Assembly (NCBI GenBank): GCA_029834535.1
Contig: JAQMWT010000011.1
Location: 1 to 64,000 of the forward strand
DNA from: Chrysophaeum taylorii
Lineage: Eukaryota; Sar; Pelagophyceae; Pelagomonadales; Pelagomonadaceae
Direction of reading: 5' to 3'
Length of the DNA stretch: 64,000 nucleotides
Shown: piece by piece, positions 9,296 to 18,360 of the stretch
How positions within the stretch are numbered: position 1 is the stretch's first letter
Layout of the letters: the number at the start of each line of letters is the position of its first letter
Made by a program: the position numbers and the translations under genes
Notes under the pieces: model-generated
Databases searched by the model: none
Told to the model about the DNA's origin: nothing
The model's input: the letters and a program-made list of their open reading frames with translations, nothing else

Positions 9296-9775
9296 ATGCC
9301 TCACGCCTTTGGGTACCGCGCGCGTACGCGCGACATGTTCTCGCGGCCCTTCCGGCAGCGCGGTCTGATCAAGCTCTCGACCTACCTGACGACCTACAAG
9401 GTTGGGGACTACGTCGATATCAAGTGCAACCCCGCGCAAGTCAAGGGGATGCCCTTCAAGCACTACCACGGTCGCACGGGGGTGATTTACAACATCACCA
9501 AGCGCGCCGTTGGGGTGCGGGTCGCCAAGCAAGTCAACGGTCGGATCATCAACAAGCACCTGAATGTCCGCGTCGAGCACGTGCAGCCTTCCAAGTGCCG
9601 GAACGAGCTCATCGGCCGCGTCAAGGCGAACGAGCTCGCCAAGAAAAAAGCCAAGGAGACCGGCGAGAAGGTGACGCTCAAGCGCGTGCCGACGCAGCCC
9701 AAGCCGGGCTTTGTGATCGCCGTGCCGGACCAGCCCGAGACCATCCAGCCCATCCCCTTCTCCGACCTGGTCTAA
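9296..9775 (+). CDS. RPL21: 60S ribosomal protein eL21
   Basis: Large-subunit ribosomal protein of 159 residues (human 160). It starts [20 protein letters not shown], the typical eL21 N-terminus, and carries the conserved GD-x-VDI core, MP-x-K-x-YHGRTG-x-V-x-N segment and the QPSKCR-x-E block, ending in a [12 protein letters not shown]-like tail. Single exon. An AATAAA overlaps the stop codon region (9774-9779), followed by an ATC triplet run (9787-9815) and then, 58 bases after the stop, the end of the convergent SET-like gene. Confidence 0.97.
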   Translation: MPHAFGYRARTRDMFSRPFRQRGLIKLSTYLTTYKVGDYVDIKCNPAQVKGMPFKHYHGRTGVIYNITKRAVGVRVAKQVNGRIINKHLNVRVEHVQPSKCRNELIGRVKANELAKKKAKETGEKVTLKRVPTQPKPGFVIAVPDQPETIQPIPFSDLV

Positions 9776-9785
9776 TAAATATAAG

Positions 9786-9816
<31 letters not shown>

Positions 9817-9833
9817 GGGTGATTTTTTTTCTT

Positions 9834-11240
9834 CTAAGAAAAAGAAGAAGAAGAAAGGGGCATGCCGGCGAAGCGGATTGCGCCGCCGGGCGTAGAGGGG
9901 CTGGACGCGACGAGGAGCTCGGTGCGACGGACCCGGGGCTTGGGCTGGCCGGGGCGGACGCGGAGGGGGACGGGGGACTCGGGGGGGATGTAGACGGGGA
10001 TACCGTCGAAGAGGCCCGAGGGGTCCGAGAGGAGGATGCCCTTGGTGGGGGTGGGCTTCTCCTTCTTCTTGTTCGAATTTTCGTCGTCTTGGATGACGTC
10101 GTCCTCGACGACCGTGGGAGCGTTGTAATCGTCGTCGTCGTCGTCGATTTGGTGTTGTTCGACGAGGTCGCCGTCGTAGACGCAGAGGAGTTCCTGGCCC
10201 TCAAGAACCGGAGTCAAGACCTTCAAACCAAGAACGGGTCTCGAACCGTCGTGGCTGCGGACGTAGGCGACGTTGGGGCGCTGATCGCGGGCTTCGTTGA
10301 TGAGAAACGAGTACGAAACTTTGCGGATAGGATCGTCGCGGAAAAAATGTATCTTAAAAAATCCATCGAAGATCCGAACGAATGTTTCCTCGAGCTTACC
10401 CTCGAGCTGAGACTCCGGCGGACTGCCCGCCACGTAGAGACTCGTTGGGTCCGGAAACACCTCTCCCTGCTTTAAGTTCCGATTCGCGACGACGCCGACG
10501 CCGTGGATAACGCCCTCTCGCGTCGGCTTGATGGCTTTGAGAAGCGCCTTTAGGCAACTCTCGAAGTGCGCGAGCTTTGCCGAGGTCCGAGACGACACCA
10601 TTCCTAGCACGTCCTCGGCGCCGTACACGCGAGGCATCCCATCGCTCTCGACCTCGGCGCTCGCGGCGCGCAGCGGCTGCTTGGGAGCCGAGTGTCGCCG
10701 TCGCTTCTCTTTGGGGGTGGGGGGGCCTTTTTTTTTCGACGGCGGCGACTCGCTCTTCCGTTTTTCGCCCTTCTTCTTCGCCTCCGGCGGCGGCGGCGGC
10801 GACTCGCTCTTCCGTTTTTCCCCCTTCTTCTTTGCCTCCGGCGGCTCGCTCTTCCGCTTCTCGCCCTTCTTCTTCGCCCCCGGCGGCTCGCTCTTCCGTT
10901 TTTCGCCCTTCTTCTTCGCCCCCGGCGGCGGCGGCTCGCTCTTCCGCTTCTCGCCCTTCTCCGCATCCTGCGCCGACCGCACGGCTTCGGCGGCGAGCGC
11001 TTTCATCGTCTCCACATCGTCGCGAACTTCGTCCAACTCAAACAGACTTTCGGTTCCATCGGTCCAACGGACTAACCAGTCGTCCTCGAGACGCACGCAG
11101 TACATCGGCCGCGACCCGCGGGACCGCGGCGTCTTCCATTCGCCGTTCCACAGCACGGCCTTGTGCACCACGCCGTTGGGCGGGAGCTTCTTCATCACAC
11201 ACTCGGCGGTCACGAAACCCTTAAAATTTGAACCCCTCAT
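9834..11240 (-). CDS. SET-domain-like protein with lysine-rich KRKSEPP repeats (468 aa)
   Basis: N-terminal part (1-90) has a small beta-barrel-like segment with WLVRWTDGTESLFEL, resembling Tudor/chromo-type readers in algal chromatin proteins. A linker (about 100-200) repeats the motif GEKRKSEPP-x-AKKK five to six times and is highly basic, suggesting DNA or nuclear binding. The C-terminal part (about 255-400) has features of a SET fold: GVIHGVGVVANRNLKQGE at the start, SYSFLINEA-x-DQRPNVAYV (the N-H-like position of SET), and a closing LEGQELLCVYDG, equivalent to GEEL-x-x-YG. I infer a histone or ribosomal-protein lysine methyltransferase, but the catalytic NHS core is not canonical. Start chosen at ATG 11240, which places the gene 42 bases from the divergent plastid protein; the frame is open further up without good cause. 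Confidence 0.6.
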   Translation of the reverse strand: MRGSNFKGFVTAECVMKKLPPNGVVHKAVLWNGEWKTPRSRGSRPMYCVRLEDDWLVRWTDGTESLFELDEVRDDVETMKALAAEAVRSAQDAEKGEKRKSEPPPPGAKKKGEKRKSEPPGAKKKGEKRKSEPPEAKKKGEKRKSESPPPPPEAKKKGEKRKSESPPSKKKGPPTPKEKRRRHSAPKQPLRAASAEVESDGMPRVYGAEDVLGMVSSRTSAKLAHFESCLKALLKAIKPTREGVIHGVGVVANRNLKQGEVFPDPTSLYVAGSPPESQLEGKLEETFVRIFDGFFKIHFFRDDPIRKVSYSFLINEARDQRPNVAYVRSHDGSRPVLGLKVLTPVLEGQELLCVYDGDLVEQHQIDDDDDDYNAPTVVEDDVIQDDENSNKKKEKPTPTKGILLSDPSGLFDGIPVYIPPESPVPLRVRPGQPKPRVRRTELLVASSPSTPGGAIRFAGMPLSSSSFS

Positions 11241-11282
11241 CCTCCCTCCACCTAATTGAAGAGCGATCTTGAAACAACAAAA

Positions 11283-11670
11283 ATGATGAAATACGCCCTC
11301 GTCGCCCTCGTCGCTCTGGTCGCGGTCACGGTAGGTAGCTCGAAGATTTCGACAACAACACTTGGTGGTGGTCGCAGGAGGCCTTCGCGCCGCCCTCGAC
11401 GACGCTCTCCACCGCACGCAGCGGTGAGGATTTTTGATTCGTGACGAACTTCATGCCTCAGTGCGCGTCGCCGCGAGCGCCCCCAAGATGGAAGCATGGT
11501 CCGAGAAGAACATTCGGTTCACTCTCCTCGCGGGCATCGGTCTTCCCATCCTCGGCGTCGTCACCCCCCCCGACAACACCCTGGCCGCCTTCTCCCTCCC
11601 GCTGGCGATCGCCGCCGTGTGGATCTACATATTCGTCGATCTCCTCAAGGCCGCCGCGCCCGCCGAGTAA
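11283..11670 (+). CDS. Small plastid-targeted membrane protein, three exons (100 aa)
   Basis: Exons 11283-11330, 11378-11423 and 11462-11670 are joined by introns of 47 and 38 bases (GTAGGT...CGCAG and GTGAGG...CTCAG). The spliced product starts with a signal peptide (MMKYALVALVALVAV), then TEAFAPP, a textbook ASAFAP-type cleavage motif of algae with secondary red plastids, and a Ser/Thr/Arg-rich transit peptide. The mature part starts near KMEAWSEKN and has two hydrophobic segments (LLAGIGLPILGVV and AAFSLPLAIAAVWIYIFVDLL). That is the shape of a small thylakoid subunit or assembly factor, but I do not recognise the family. Introns were placed by frame and splice consensus; alternatives for exon 2 give worse proteins. 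Divergent from the SET-like gene by 42 bases. Confidence 0.7.
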
Positions 11671-11761
11671 CTTCGTATGATTAAAGCTCCCACCGGCTGA
11701 TACATATTTCGTCGGAAATATAAGAAGCCCGCCGCGTCCACCGAGTACCTTCTTATAATAA

Positions 11762-12457
11762 TTAAAGCTCCGGGCGCCACCGGCTGAAGAGCAGGTGCTT
11801 CGCCCTCGCGCCCAGCCGACGCATCACGCTCATAAATTTGCGCCACGGCGCGCCGCGACCGCGATACAGCTTCTGGAGGGTTCCCACGAGGGGCTTTTTT
11901 GCAGGTGGCGGGGCACTTTCTTCTTCTTCTTCTTCTTCTTCTTCTTCTTCTGGGACCTTTGGCGGCGGTAGCGGTGCGTTGTCTTCTTCGGTGGCGGGCG
12001 GCTCCGCGTCTTCTGCTACCGCCTCTTCTATGGTCTCGTCCTCTGGCATGATGGTCTCCTCGAGGCTTTCTTTTACGGCTTGTTCCACCTCTTCCTCGTA
12101 AATCTTCCAGCCGTTTGGCGCGAACAGCTCGCCGTCGACCGTCGCAAAAATCCTGATCAACACGCCCACCGGCGGCGCCACAGATTGACCTTGGTGGCCT
12201 GTCCAACCCTCCGGCCGCGTGTGCGGCTTCCACCAACTCACCGCACTCGGGAGCAGCCCTTTCTCGACAATTCGGACGTCGAACTCTGCCGCCGTGACGA
12301 GGTCGTAGTGCCCTTCGCGCTTCTCCACGACGCTCTCCTCGACGCTTACCACTTCCCCGACCACAATCGTATCCGCCCTCTCGAGCGCCTCCTCCGACAA
12401 CGCCGGCACCGCCGCCCGCGCGACCCCAGCAGCGATTACCAACAACCGCAACAACAT
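11762..12457 (-). CDS. Secreted or lumenal acidic protein of unknown function (231 aa)
   Basis: Begins with a signal peptide (MLLRLLVIAAGVARA). Residues 20-120 form a compact domain with ADTIVVGEVVSVEES and a W-W-K-P-H-T-R-P-x-GWTGH-x-G segment, reminiscent of beta-rich secreted domains; the second half is a Glu/Pro-rich linker with a run of 14 Glu (encoded by a CTT/TTC triplet run at 11920-11951), then a basic amphipathic C-terminus (GRGAPWRKFMSVMRRLGARAKH) that could bind membrane or nucleic acid. I do not recognise a family. ATG at 12457 is the only start that keeps the signal peptide. Converges with the small plastid protein (91 bases between stops). Confidence 0.6.
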   Translation of the reverse strand: MLLRLLVIAAGVARAAVPALSEEALERADTIVVGEVVSVEESVVEKREGHYDLVTAAEFDVRIVEKGLLPSAVSWWKPHTRPEGWTGHQGQSVAPPVGVLIRIFATVDGELFAPNGWKIYEEEVEQAVKESLEETIMPEDETIEEAVAEDAEPPATEEDNAPLPPPKVPEEEEEEEEEEESAPPPAKKPLVGTLQKLYRGRGAPWRKFMSVMRRLGARAKHLLFSRWRPEL

Positions 12458-12759
12458 TCGAAGGCAAATAAATAAATAAATAAATAAATCCGTTAATATT
12501 ATCTCTTTGAACGTCGCCTTCTTATAATCCTAACCCAAATTGGTGGTGCTTACTCAGGTACTTCGTTTCGGCCAGAGCGAGTCAATTCCTGGTGTGGGCT
12601 GGACGGATCTCAGCGCCCAGCCCCGCCAGCGGGAAATGCTAGCTCTCTTCTATACGTTTCATTCAGATTGTGCCAGGCGGCAGGGCTCCCAAACAATCCC
12701 GGCGGTAATTTGTAATTTGCCGCAACAAGTGTCGCGCTCGTATTATAATACCGAAAGAC

Positions 12760-12798
<39 letters not shown>

Positions 12799-13932
12799 GT
12801 GCGCGATCCGATCTACGGCGCTAGCACCATCGTAATTTGGAGCTAGTTGATTCTTAGGCTTCGAGAACTGGGGGGTGTCGGTCCCGCGACGCACCCAATA
12901 AAAGTCTGAGTCCTGGCAAGCAGATGCCCTCGGGAAAGCCACACTTTTCGGGGCGCCTCGAGATTCCGCCAATAGAAAAAAGGGACTTCAATGGCTGCTT
13001 TACTACAATTCGGCGGGTCAGCGCGGAGCTCCTGCCAACTGTTGCGGAGTCAATCGAGCTAAACGGCGGAGGACCCGATGTCTTTGTCCACGTCGTAGAG
13101 ACAGAACCTAAACGCGCGCGAAAATGTTGTGTCTTTAGATGCAACGCAAGCTTATGAGGCCAGCTCTTCGTCGTTCGACGTCAAAGCCACAAAACTTGAG
13201 GAGATAGAAGAATAGTATCCTCGCGGTGAAGCAGGTCCGTGTCTTTTGAGCTTGACGCCACCGTCGAACCAGAGGCCGGCCTCTTCGGCAGTCATCTGAG
13301 CGTCGCCTGGCTCCGAGAGCTTTCGGAACAAATCCGAAAGGCAGCGCGAGGAGCGTTCAGGAAAGGGTGTCTTGTAATCGTTGGGGAACTTGTTGTCGAT
13401 CCTCCCCCGGCGTCTTTCGTCTCGGAAACACTGCTTCACAAATTCAGGACGTTCGGCGACCCAGTCACGGACTGCATTCTCCGAACTAAAACCAGGGGCG
13501 ATAATCTCCGCCGTCGATTCGAGCATTTTTCCAACAGAGTTTGAGGCCGCGCGTTGCTAAGCTCCCTCGATCGTTGAGCCCGCACCTGCGATGTGATCGC
13601 TTATACCTCATCCACCAGCTTGAGTTGGGAATTTATGATGTCGTCTTTCGAAATCAGAAGGAGCCGCATGTTCTCCGATTGAGCAAGTGACACCCAGTTA
13701 GTTATCCGAGAATTGGCGGACCAGATGGCGTTTTTCCACCTTCCGGACGGTGGGCACCGGCCCGAACGCCCGAATAAAGGTCGCCAAAACTCAAAACTCT
13801 CAACATCGCTGAGCCCCGAAAAGTGTATTCTCTTGGTGCCGTTGTAACGACGAGATAAGTCGTTGACGTTATACAATATCCTTTGGTTGAAGAACTACCC
13901 CTCTCGAAGATCTTAAGACCGTCATCGCCAGC
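12458..13932. other. Repeat-flanked intergenic stretch with unassigned open frames
   Basis: Contains an (AAAT)n run at about 12464-12489 and an (ATT)n run at about 12758-12798. Several frames of 75-125 codons are open on the minus strand (13152-13526 with VRDWVAERPEFVKQCF and a Lys/Arg-rich middle; 13601-13876) and one on the plus strand (12924-13157). Their composition is protein-like, but none is recognisable; they may be relics of a mobile element next to the Copia-like integrase. This is where reverse transcriptase would be expected for the element at 13933-20150, and it is not present. Confidence 0.4.
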
Positions 13933-15652
13933 TCATTTTTTCTGGATGTTGGATACTAAACGGCCCGGAAAAACGGGAAGTTCGTCGTGTGCGTCTGTCT
14001 GTCTGGAGGGTTCCAGCTTGTGACTTTGAGGGTAGACAAAAGTGACAGGTTCGCCAAAGGGGAGAAGCTTCAAGAGCGGTGCCATGGGTGACATGATACG
14101 CCGGGAAACGGTGCGTGGTATGTTTGTGCGCGAGGGCAGTCCATGAGAGCGCTGGTTGTCGGCTTGGATCTTATGCAGGAGAGCAAATGGGTGATAATAC
14201 TCAGCGGCAATAGATTTTCCTTCGATGCGTACACTGCGAAGGTTGAGGAGACGAACTACGGTGCCTCGGGTGCTTTCCTTGATAATGTTTTCAGCAAAGT
14301 TCCGCTGATGGAGGTGGCGACCAAGGATTTGGAATTGGAGACTAAGCTGCACCTCGAGGGGGTGGAAAGCTTCAGAGCGAAAAGTTGAGAAGGCATCAGA
14401 GGATATGATCTTCACATTGACATCGAATTCGACTTTGATTACGTTAACCACATAGAGGATGCCGGCCAGAACATCTTGTGCGTCTAATTTCCGTAGGAAA
14501 TAGACCCATTTGTGTGCTGAGATGATACACACGAAATGCATGATGTAACGAAATCCACCGTAGCACTTGTGGATGCTCGGGTATGACACATCCATGTGGA
14601 GGTGTTGCCCAGAAGCATAGGCCAGTTCGTCCTGTGACCAGGAAATGTTCTTGTGACGGAAGCTGACATGCGATTGACAGCGCTTGCATTCGCTGCAGTC
14701 TTGCAGATACCGATCATCACCTGGGCGGAGATTCGTTACATTAGCGGCAATCGTGCGGCGAAGAATCTCTGGTTGCTGGTGGTGTGTGCGGTGCCAGCGA
14801 GTGACCAAAAGCACTCTTTTGGCGTGCTGAGTGGTGCCGGGCTGGTGCGAGGGAGGCAGAGCGGCGGTCGAAGCGCTGGGGGGGCTGGGTCGCTTGTCGA
14901 CTCGGATTTTAGCGACGGTTGCCTCGGCAAGAAGCGTCTCGAGGTTTTTTGTCGATTTGCTTGGTGTGCGGATCGCATCATGGTGAGCATCTGCAACGGC
15001 ATTGAAGAGGGAGGTGAGGTTCAGGTCTTCCTCTGCTAGGAGACGGCTGGAGATGGCTGAGAAGAATTCTGCAACCTGGTTGATGTCTCCAGGGCTGCGG
15101 ATGCCATTGCGCATCGTGACCCATTCGACGTGAAGGTTCACGTGGTGGTGCGATTCGTGGAATGCGAGGACAGCGCTGTACTTTGCCTGCAACATGTGGT
15201 GCGGGACGGCGTTGGCCAGTGCCTTGAACGCGAAGTACGGCGGGTGCTGTTTGAATAGTCGGAGCAGTTCCGGGTCCGAGTGGTGTCCAAACTTTGCGAT
15301 TTCGTTGAGGGTCGCATAGCGGATGTGGTCTGGAGAGATCAGCAGCAAGGCATTGGAGTAGCTCGTGTTGGTGGGGTACGAGCCAGTGACCGAGTAGCAC
15401 TTGGTGCTCTTCTGAAGCGTGTCTCCGATGTGACCGACATAGTCCGCGTAAGTGGGGCGTGCTTTGGACATTAGGAGTCCCTTGGGGTCATCGAGAGCAA
15501 TTCGCCCTTGTGAGTCGATCGCGGAAAAGCCAGGATGCGAACGATTCATATAGTAGACCCAAGTGGACGGGCGCGAACAGCTGTGAGCGGCGGCCAAGGA
15601 GGTGGTATAAGCGACGACTAGAAAGGCGGTGCCCTTGGGAACATCCAGGGAA
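13933..15652 (-). pseudogene. Copia-type integrase with upstream connector
   Basis: The frame encodes an N-terminal zinc-binding H-x3-H...C-x2-C (WHRTHH to CSECKRCQ, about 14800-14690) and a DDE core: D in HMDVSYP (14590-14592), D in ISSDAF (14395-14397), and E in AENIIKES (14290-14292), about 35 residues after the second Asp as in retroviral-type integrases. The core is followed by FGEPVTFVYPQ, equivalent to the Copia FGC-x-AYV-x-VP segment. About 250 residues upstream of the zinc finger are helical and unassigned. The catalytic triad is intact, so the domain could be active if expressed, but the frame is disconnected from the methyltransferase frame and no RT follows. The protein stops at 13933. 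Confidence 0.75.
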
Positions 15653-16130
15653 AAGGAGTGCGTTGGGAGAAGACTGCGGGTTGATGGGAACAGTCCAAAA
15701 TCTGATGGGGCCTGGAATGTAGGGTGAGGGAGGCGCGCGAGAAGTATCCACATGCGACGGCAGTAGCGGCGGTGCCGATGATGGCTCCATCCAAATGGTA
15801 AGCACATTGAGACTCTGAGGCATGAAAACAGCGGATGGTGTTCCAAGCGGCGAGAGTGGGGTGTTGCGACAAATGGATGTGCAGGAGCGCGAAAACCAGG
15901 AGGTGGGATATGGACGCCATCGCGGCGTAGGGGGTACCGTCGGCATCTAGACCGAGATCCGTGAAGGGCTTGGTGAGACGTGCGAGCATTTGGCAGATGC
16001 GGGCATTTTCGGAAATCGAGACTTCCGAGGCGTTGGCGGGCTTGTAGGAGTAGGTAGCTTGTGCTGGTAGTAGTCCAATGTGGAGCGGGGCACTGTACCA
16101 CGAAGGGCGGGTTTGGCGATCCATAGATCG
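15653..16130 (-). pseudogene. Connector between methyltransferase and integrase, shifted frame
   Basis: The best protein-like frame here (SISENARICQMLARL... LVFALLHIHLSQ ... AYHLDGAIIGTAATAV) is shifted relative to both neighbours, so at least two frameshifts separate the methyltransferase from the integrase, or ribosomal shifting is used. The H-x-DGA segment is faintly like RNase H but too little remains to assign it. Confidence 0.4.
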
Positions 16131-17626
16131 TCCGGGATGGTGTGACTGGGGTCCAGGAGAGGAACCATGCTCGGAGGCGAGGTTAACCAAGGAGAGACGG
16201 TTTGCTCGAGGTTGTAGCCGGTGAGCGGGTGCCGGGCATACACAGCGAGATAGCGCGTCTTGCTGATGACGTCACCAAAAGCAGAGGCATTGTAGACGCC
16301 GGAGTGGCGGGAGTAGCACAAGCGCTGATAACCCTTGGCGAGTTGAGCATACTCGTGGTGAGTTCGGGGGTTGGGAGGTACGTTCTCGACAATGGCATAG
16401 GTCGGGAGCGTGCAACGAACGAAGCGGATTTGTTCTTTGACGAAGAGGTCGGCGGTGACCGGAGTGGCATAGCCGTCGTAGTCTTTCATTACACTCAGAT
16501 GTTGGCAGGGCAATGTGAAAACTGCCAGGTCGAATGTAGGGAGTCGTATTTTGCCGGTTTGGAGTGCGGCATTGAGTTTTCTGAGGTCCGCATAGTGCTG
16601 GACGTGCGGGAAGAGTTCTTGCGCACGGGTGCGCAGGATATCGTTGATTTCGCAGGTGACCACGACAGTAAGGCGTTTGTCGAATCGTTTGCGAAAAGTA
16701 TCGAAACCTTCCTGGTGGAGTCCACCTGCAATAATGGCTGTTTTGAGCAGAGGGGTTTGTGACTGCGCAGAGAGGTCTGCTGAGCCATTGAAGGCGTAGT
16801 GGACGACAGGATGTTGGAGGTTGAGCAGTTCGTTGAGATACAGAGAATGGTTTTGTAACTTCGCGAAGTCAAGCATGTGCGATTGTGAGCGTGTCTTTGC
16901 GACATGCTGTGTGATGTGTGCAATCTCATCCTTGAGTGACATTCGTTGTCTTGTGTGAAAACTGACCACAGTGGCGAATGTTTGCTTTGGATGGGATGGC
17001 AGGGACAACAGGCCGTTTGGCTTGCGAGTGGCAAGTACGACGGCGGTCTTTCCTATAAGTGTTGCATAATCGTGGGGGTCTGAGGTTGAGGACTTGAGAA
17101 GCTCGTAGAGGTAGGGCTCGTGGGGCAGTGGCGGGTCGGTTGCTTGTACATGCAGAGCTTTGAGCTGAGATGTTGCGATAACTTGAAGACCTTGCCTGAA
17201 TTGCGGGACTACCATAAATACGAGACATAAAGCGTAACCGGTTTTGTCGTGTGTATCCTTTGAAGATGGACCTGCAGCCTGCAGATACAACGGTTTAACA
17301 CCGATGAAGTGGCTGGTGAGAGTGCCTCGTCCCATATGAATGGTGTGTTCGGGAATTCGGCGTATGGTCTCAGGAACAAAATTTTGAATTGTGCGCGTAA
17401 AGCAAAAAGATGCGCCACCGTCAATCAAGGAGGTTTCGGTGCCGGGTCCATTGCATCCGTGCAGCGAGTTAGTCTTCTTTGAGGTCTTTTCTGGGGTGTA
17501 AGCTGCACAAAGAAAATCTGCGACTCTTGGGGAAATAGTTGATGAGGTCGGGAAATTCGTCATCTTGAGGTTTGGTGCCTGATGAAGTAAGATGTGGTTG
17601 GCGGCACAGGCGTCGTCGGCAACCAT
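15947..17626 (-). CDS. Retroelement protease plus cytosine-5 DNA methyltransferase
   Basis: A 559-codon open frame. Residues 65-75 read SLIDGGASF, the active-site loop of a Copia-type aspartic protease (usually D-S-G-A). From about residue 290 a cytosine-5 methyltransferase domain follows: motif I-like IIAGGLHQEGF (SAM-binding glycines), VVTCEIND (acidic residue binding the SAM ribose, motif II), ADLRKL (motif III), FTLPCQHLSV with the catalytic Cys (motif IV, PCQ at 16502-16510), YAIVENV (motif VI, ENV at 16379-16387) and FGDVISKTRYLAVYA (motif VIII-like). The C-terminal motifs IX-X are not clear. All main catalytic residues (PCQ, ENV) are intact. Such domains are known in a few algal and dinoflagellate retrotransposons; I infer a self- or host-methylating role. 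The C-terminal 50 residues are probably out of the true frame. Confidence 0.8.
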   Translation of the reverse strand: MVADDACAANHILLHQAPNLKMTNFPTSSTISPRVADFLCAAYTPEKTSKKTNSLHGCNGPGTETSLIDGGASFCFTRTIQNFVPETIRRIPEHTIHMGRGTLTSHFIGVKPLYLQAAGPSSKDTHDKTGYALCLVFMVVPQFRQGLQVIATSQLKALHVQATDPPLPHEPYLYELLKSSTSDPHDYATLIGKTAVVLATRKPNGLLSLPSHPKQTFATVVSFHTRQRMSLKDEIAHITQHVAKTRSQSHMLDFAKLQNHSLYLNELLNLQHPVVHYAFNGSADLSAQSQTPLLKTAIIAGGLHQEGFDTFRKRFDKRLTVVVTCEINDILRTRAQELFPHVQHYADLRKLNAALQTGKIRLPTFDLAVFTLPCQHLSVMKDYDGYATPVTADLFVKEQIRFVRCTLPTYAIVENVPPNPRTHHEYAQLAKGYQRLCYSRHSGVYNASAFGDVISKTRYLAVYARHPLTGYNLEQTVSPWLTSPPSMVPLLDPSHTIPDDLWIAKPALRGTVPRSTLDYYQHKLPTPTSPPTPRKSRFPKMPASAKCSHVSPSPSRISV

Positions 17627-17850
17627 CAGCGAAAAAGCCGACTCTGGTGGAGAGCACGCATGTAGTCACTGTGGCGTTTGGCGTAGCCTTCGGCGGAGTC
17701 ATCTTCATCATTGGTTTCGGGAATGGTGTAATCGTAGAGGTTAATCTGACCGTTGTCGTCGTAGAAACCGAGGTGTCCGTTGTCGTCTTGTTCATCGGTT
17801 TCGGCTTCGCCCTCATCAGGTTGATCGTCTTGGGGATCGGACGTTAACAT
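17627..17850 (-). pseudogene. Acidic linker of the retroelement polyprotein
   Basis: Short frame rich in Asp/Glu (DEGEAETDEQDDNGHLGFYDD) followed by EGYAKRHSDYMRALHQSR, ending at a stop just before the protease frame starts. It probably belongs to the gag-pol junction; a frameshift near 17630 separates it from the protease. Confidence 0.5.
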
Positions 17851-18360
17851 CTGGAGGAATTCGGCGGCGTCACGCCGACCCCGTCGCTGTTTTTCTCACG
17901 GAGGCCAACCTTGATCAAGAGGAAGACAATGACCTCATTCACCAACTCCACGCCTACCGCAAGAAGCAAACTTCGCGGCACCTCAAAAAGCCCCCTCCAG
18001 GCAAAAAGCCTCCTAATCCTCGCTCCCCGTCTTACTACGACGTCAATGACAGTCCTAAGCCCAAGGCCACCCCTGTCACCCCACCGAAGAAAATGCACCG
18101 TCCCCGCGCTCCTCCTGTCACCCCTGACAAACGCGAGCACCCGCATCTTTTTTCTTCGCAAGGTCACCTTCCCCACACAACCTCATCCACCCTAACCATC
18201 TACTCCAGACCAACGCTTCAAGGTCCCCCTTCGTGAAGTCCGTCGCAAGCTCCAAACCATACGGAATCTTAGCCAAGCCGGTCGCCAACATACGTCCAGC
18301 TCCGAGCGCATGAACAAGCTAATCAACCTCATCACCACAATTTCCGATGAGATACTTCTT
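17851..18360 (+). mobile_element. Inverted retroelement segment, coding on the opposite strand
   Basis: Between the minus-strand gag and pol frames lies about 500 bases that read as good protein only on the plus strand: first DPVAVFLTEANLDQEEDND, a Lys/Pro-rich tract (KKPPPGKKPPNPRSPSYY), then in another frame VPLREVRRKLQTIRNLSQ and ERMNKLINLITTISDEILL. Both flanks are minus-strand coding. The simplest reading is a local inversion or an insertion of a second related element in the opposite direction. Confidence 0.5.

Noticed and set aside
12941-13826. Perfect 14-bp inverted repeat ACACTTTTCGGGGC (12941-12954 and 13813-13826)
   Set aside because: No extension of homology and no target-site duplication; a 14-base match can occur by chance in 64 kb.
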